From JABRWC01 sp039961675 (GTDB taxonomy: Bacteria; Planctomycetota; Phycisphaerae; UBA1845; Fen-1342), in assembly GCA_039961675.1 (NCBI GenBank), contig JABRWC010000105.1, positions 1 to 53,946 on the forward strand: DNA of 53,946 nt, read 5' to 3'. The translations under genes were made by a program, and so were the position numbers. Below the pieces are notes generated by a model that saw only the letters and a list, made by a program, of their open reading frames with translations, searched no databases and was not told the origin of the DNA. Of the stretch, positions 53,742 through 53,946 are shown piece after piece (position 1 is the stretch's first letter; each line of letters begins with the position of its first letter).

Positions 53742-53946
53742 GCCGCTGGACGCCGACGCTGAGGCGCGCCTGGAAGCGGCCGGCGAGGTCATCCGTCCGG
53801 CCGACGCCGATCCGGACACGATGGCGCGGCTGGTCGTCGACTGCGACGCGCTGGTCGCGCGCACGCAGACGCCCGTGACGCGCGAACTGTTGCGCGTCGG
53901 GCGGCGGCTGCGCGTGGTCGGCGTCGCCGGCGTCGGGGTGGACCGC
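53719..53946 (+). CDS. D-isomer-specific 2-hydroxyacid dehydrogenase, N-terminal part (3' truncated)
   Basis: Only the first 76 codons lie within the window. They show the substrate domain of the 2-hydroxyacid dehydrogenase superfamily: MPRILLAEPLDADAEARLEA, then ALVARTQTPVTRELLRVGRR and RVVGVAGVGVDR, matching the D-3-phosphoglycerate dehydrogenase pattern LIVRS.T.V......LKV.GRAGVGVDN. SerA is therefore the most likely identity, with other superfamily members possible. The ATG overlaps the rlmN 3' end by 23 bp and has GGAG about nine bases upstream, indicating translational coupling. Confidence 0.75.
   Translation, partial: MPRILLAEPLDADAEARLEAAGEVIRPADADPDTMARLVVDCDALVARTQTPVTRELLRVGRRLRVVGVAGVGVDR

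Overview
The window is GC-rich, densely coded DNA with short gaps and frequent gene overlaps. Its gene families point to Planctomycetota, probably a Phycisphaerae-like lineage. The evidence is a PEP-CTERM protein, an ECF sigma factor paired with a Ser/Thr kinase carrying WD40 repeats, a secretin with a coiled-coil front half, a YdjY-domain protein, an oversized SecA and many palindromic intergenic repeats. The assignment rests on these families and not on a marker gene; no rRNA, tRNA, CRISPR array, prophage or transposase was seen.

Layout. 1-4 kb: tail of a membrane glycosyltransferase-like protein, YggX-like protein, CDP-alcohol phosphatidyltransferase, pterin carbinolamine dehydratase overlapping a lipoprotein, and YceI. 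4-7.5 kb (minus): tyrosine phenol-lyase, a small membrane ORF broken by an in-frame TGA, a secreted hypothetical protein and a 12-cysteine secreted protein with its own good promoter. 7.7-12.4 kb (minus): SecA with an N-terminal membrane hairpin, and EF-P with an altered tip loop. 12.6-20.9 kb (plus): an envelope cluster of alpha-2-macroglobulin-like protein, secretin and YdjY-domain protein, closed by a convergent response regulator. 21.5-26.8 kb: putative lipoprotein, membrane pyrophosphatase with a long leader, Bax-inhibitor-like protein. 26.9-29.2 kb (minus): a coupled pair of a distant BshC-like protein and a family 2 glycosyltransferase. 29.5-33.6 kb: trmB, a Rid protein, a lone ATP synthase epsilon subunit, and gmk-rpoZ-coaC-coaB. 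33.8-41.9 kb: S9 peptidase, amidohydrolase, ROK kinase, PEP-CTERM protein, malate dehydrogenase, triple YHS protein. 42-45.5 kb: murG, then a NodB-type deacetylase with a formyltransferase. 45.6-49.6 kb: ECF sigma factor with a zinc-finger/kinase/TM/WD40 protein. 49.7-53.9 kb: alpha/beta hydrolase, polyprenyl-phosphate sugar transferase, rlmN and the start of a 2-hydroxyacid dehydrogenase.

No defence island or biosynthetic cluster is present. The most unusual items are the membrane-anchored SecA, the sigma factor/zinc-finger/kinase/WD40 pair, the thioester-less macroglobulin-secretin cluster, the TGA-interrupted ORF, the cysteine-rich secreted protein, the modified EF-P loop, the epsilon subunit away from any other ATP synthase gene, and several families of palindromic repeats, mostly between convergent genes. 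Starts were chosen by Shine-Dalgarno spacing and family alignment from memory; no database search was possible.
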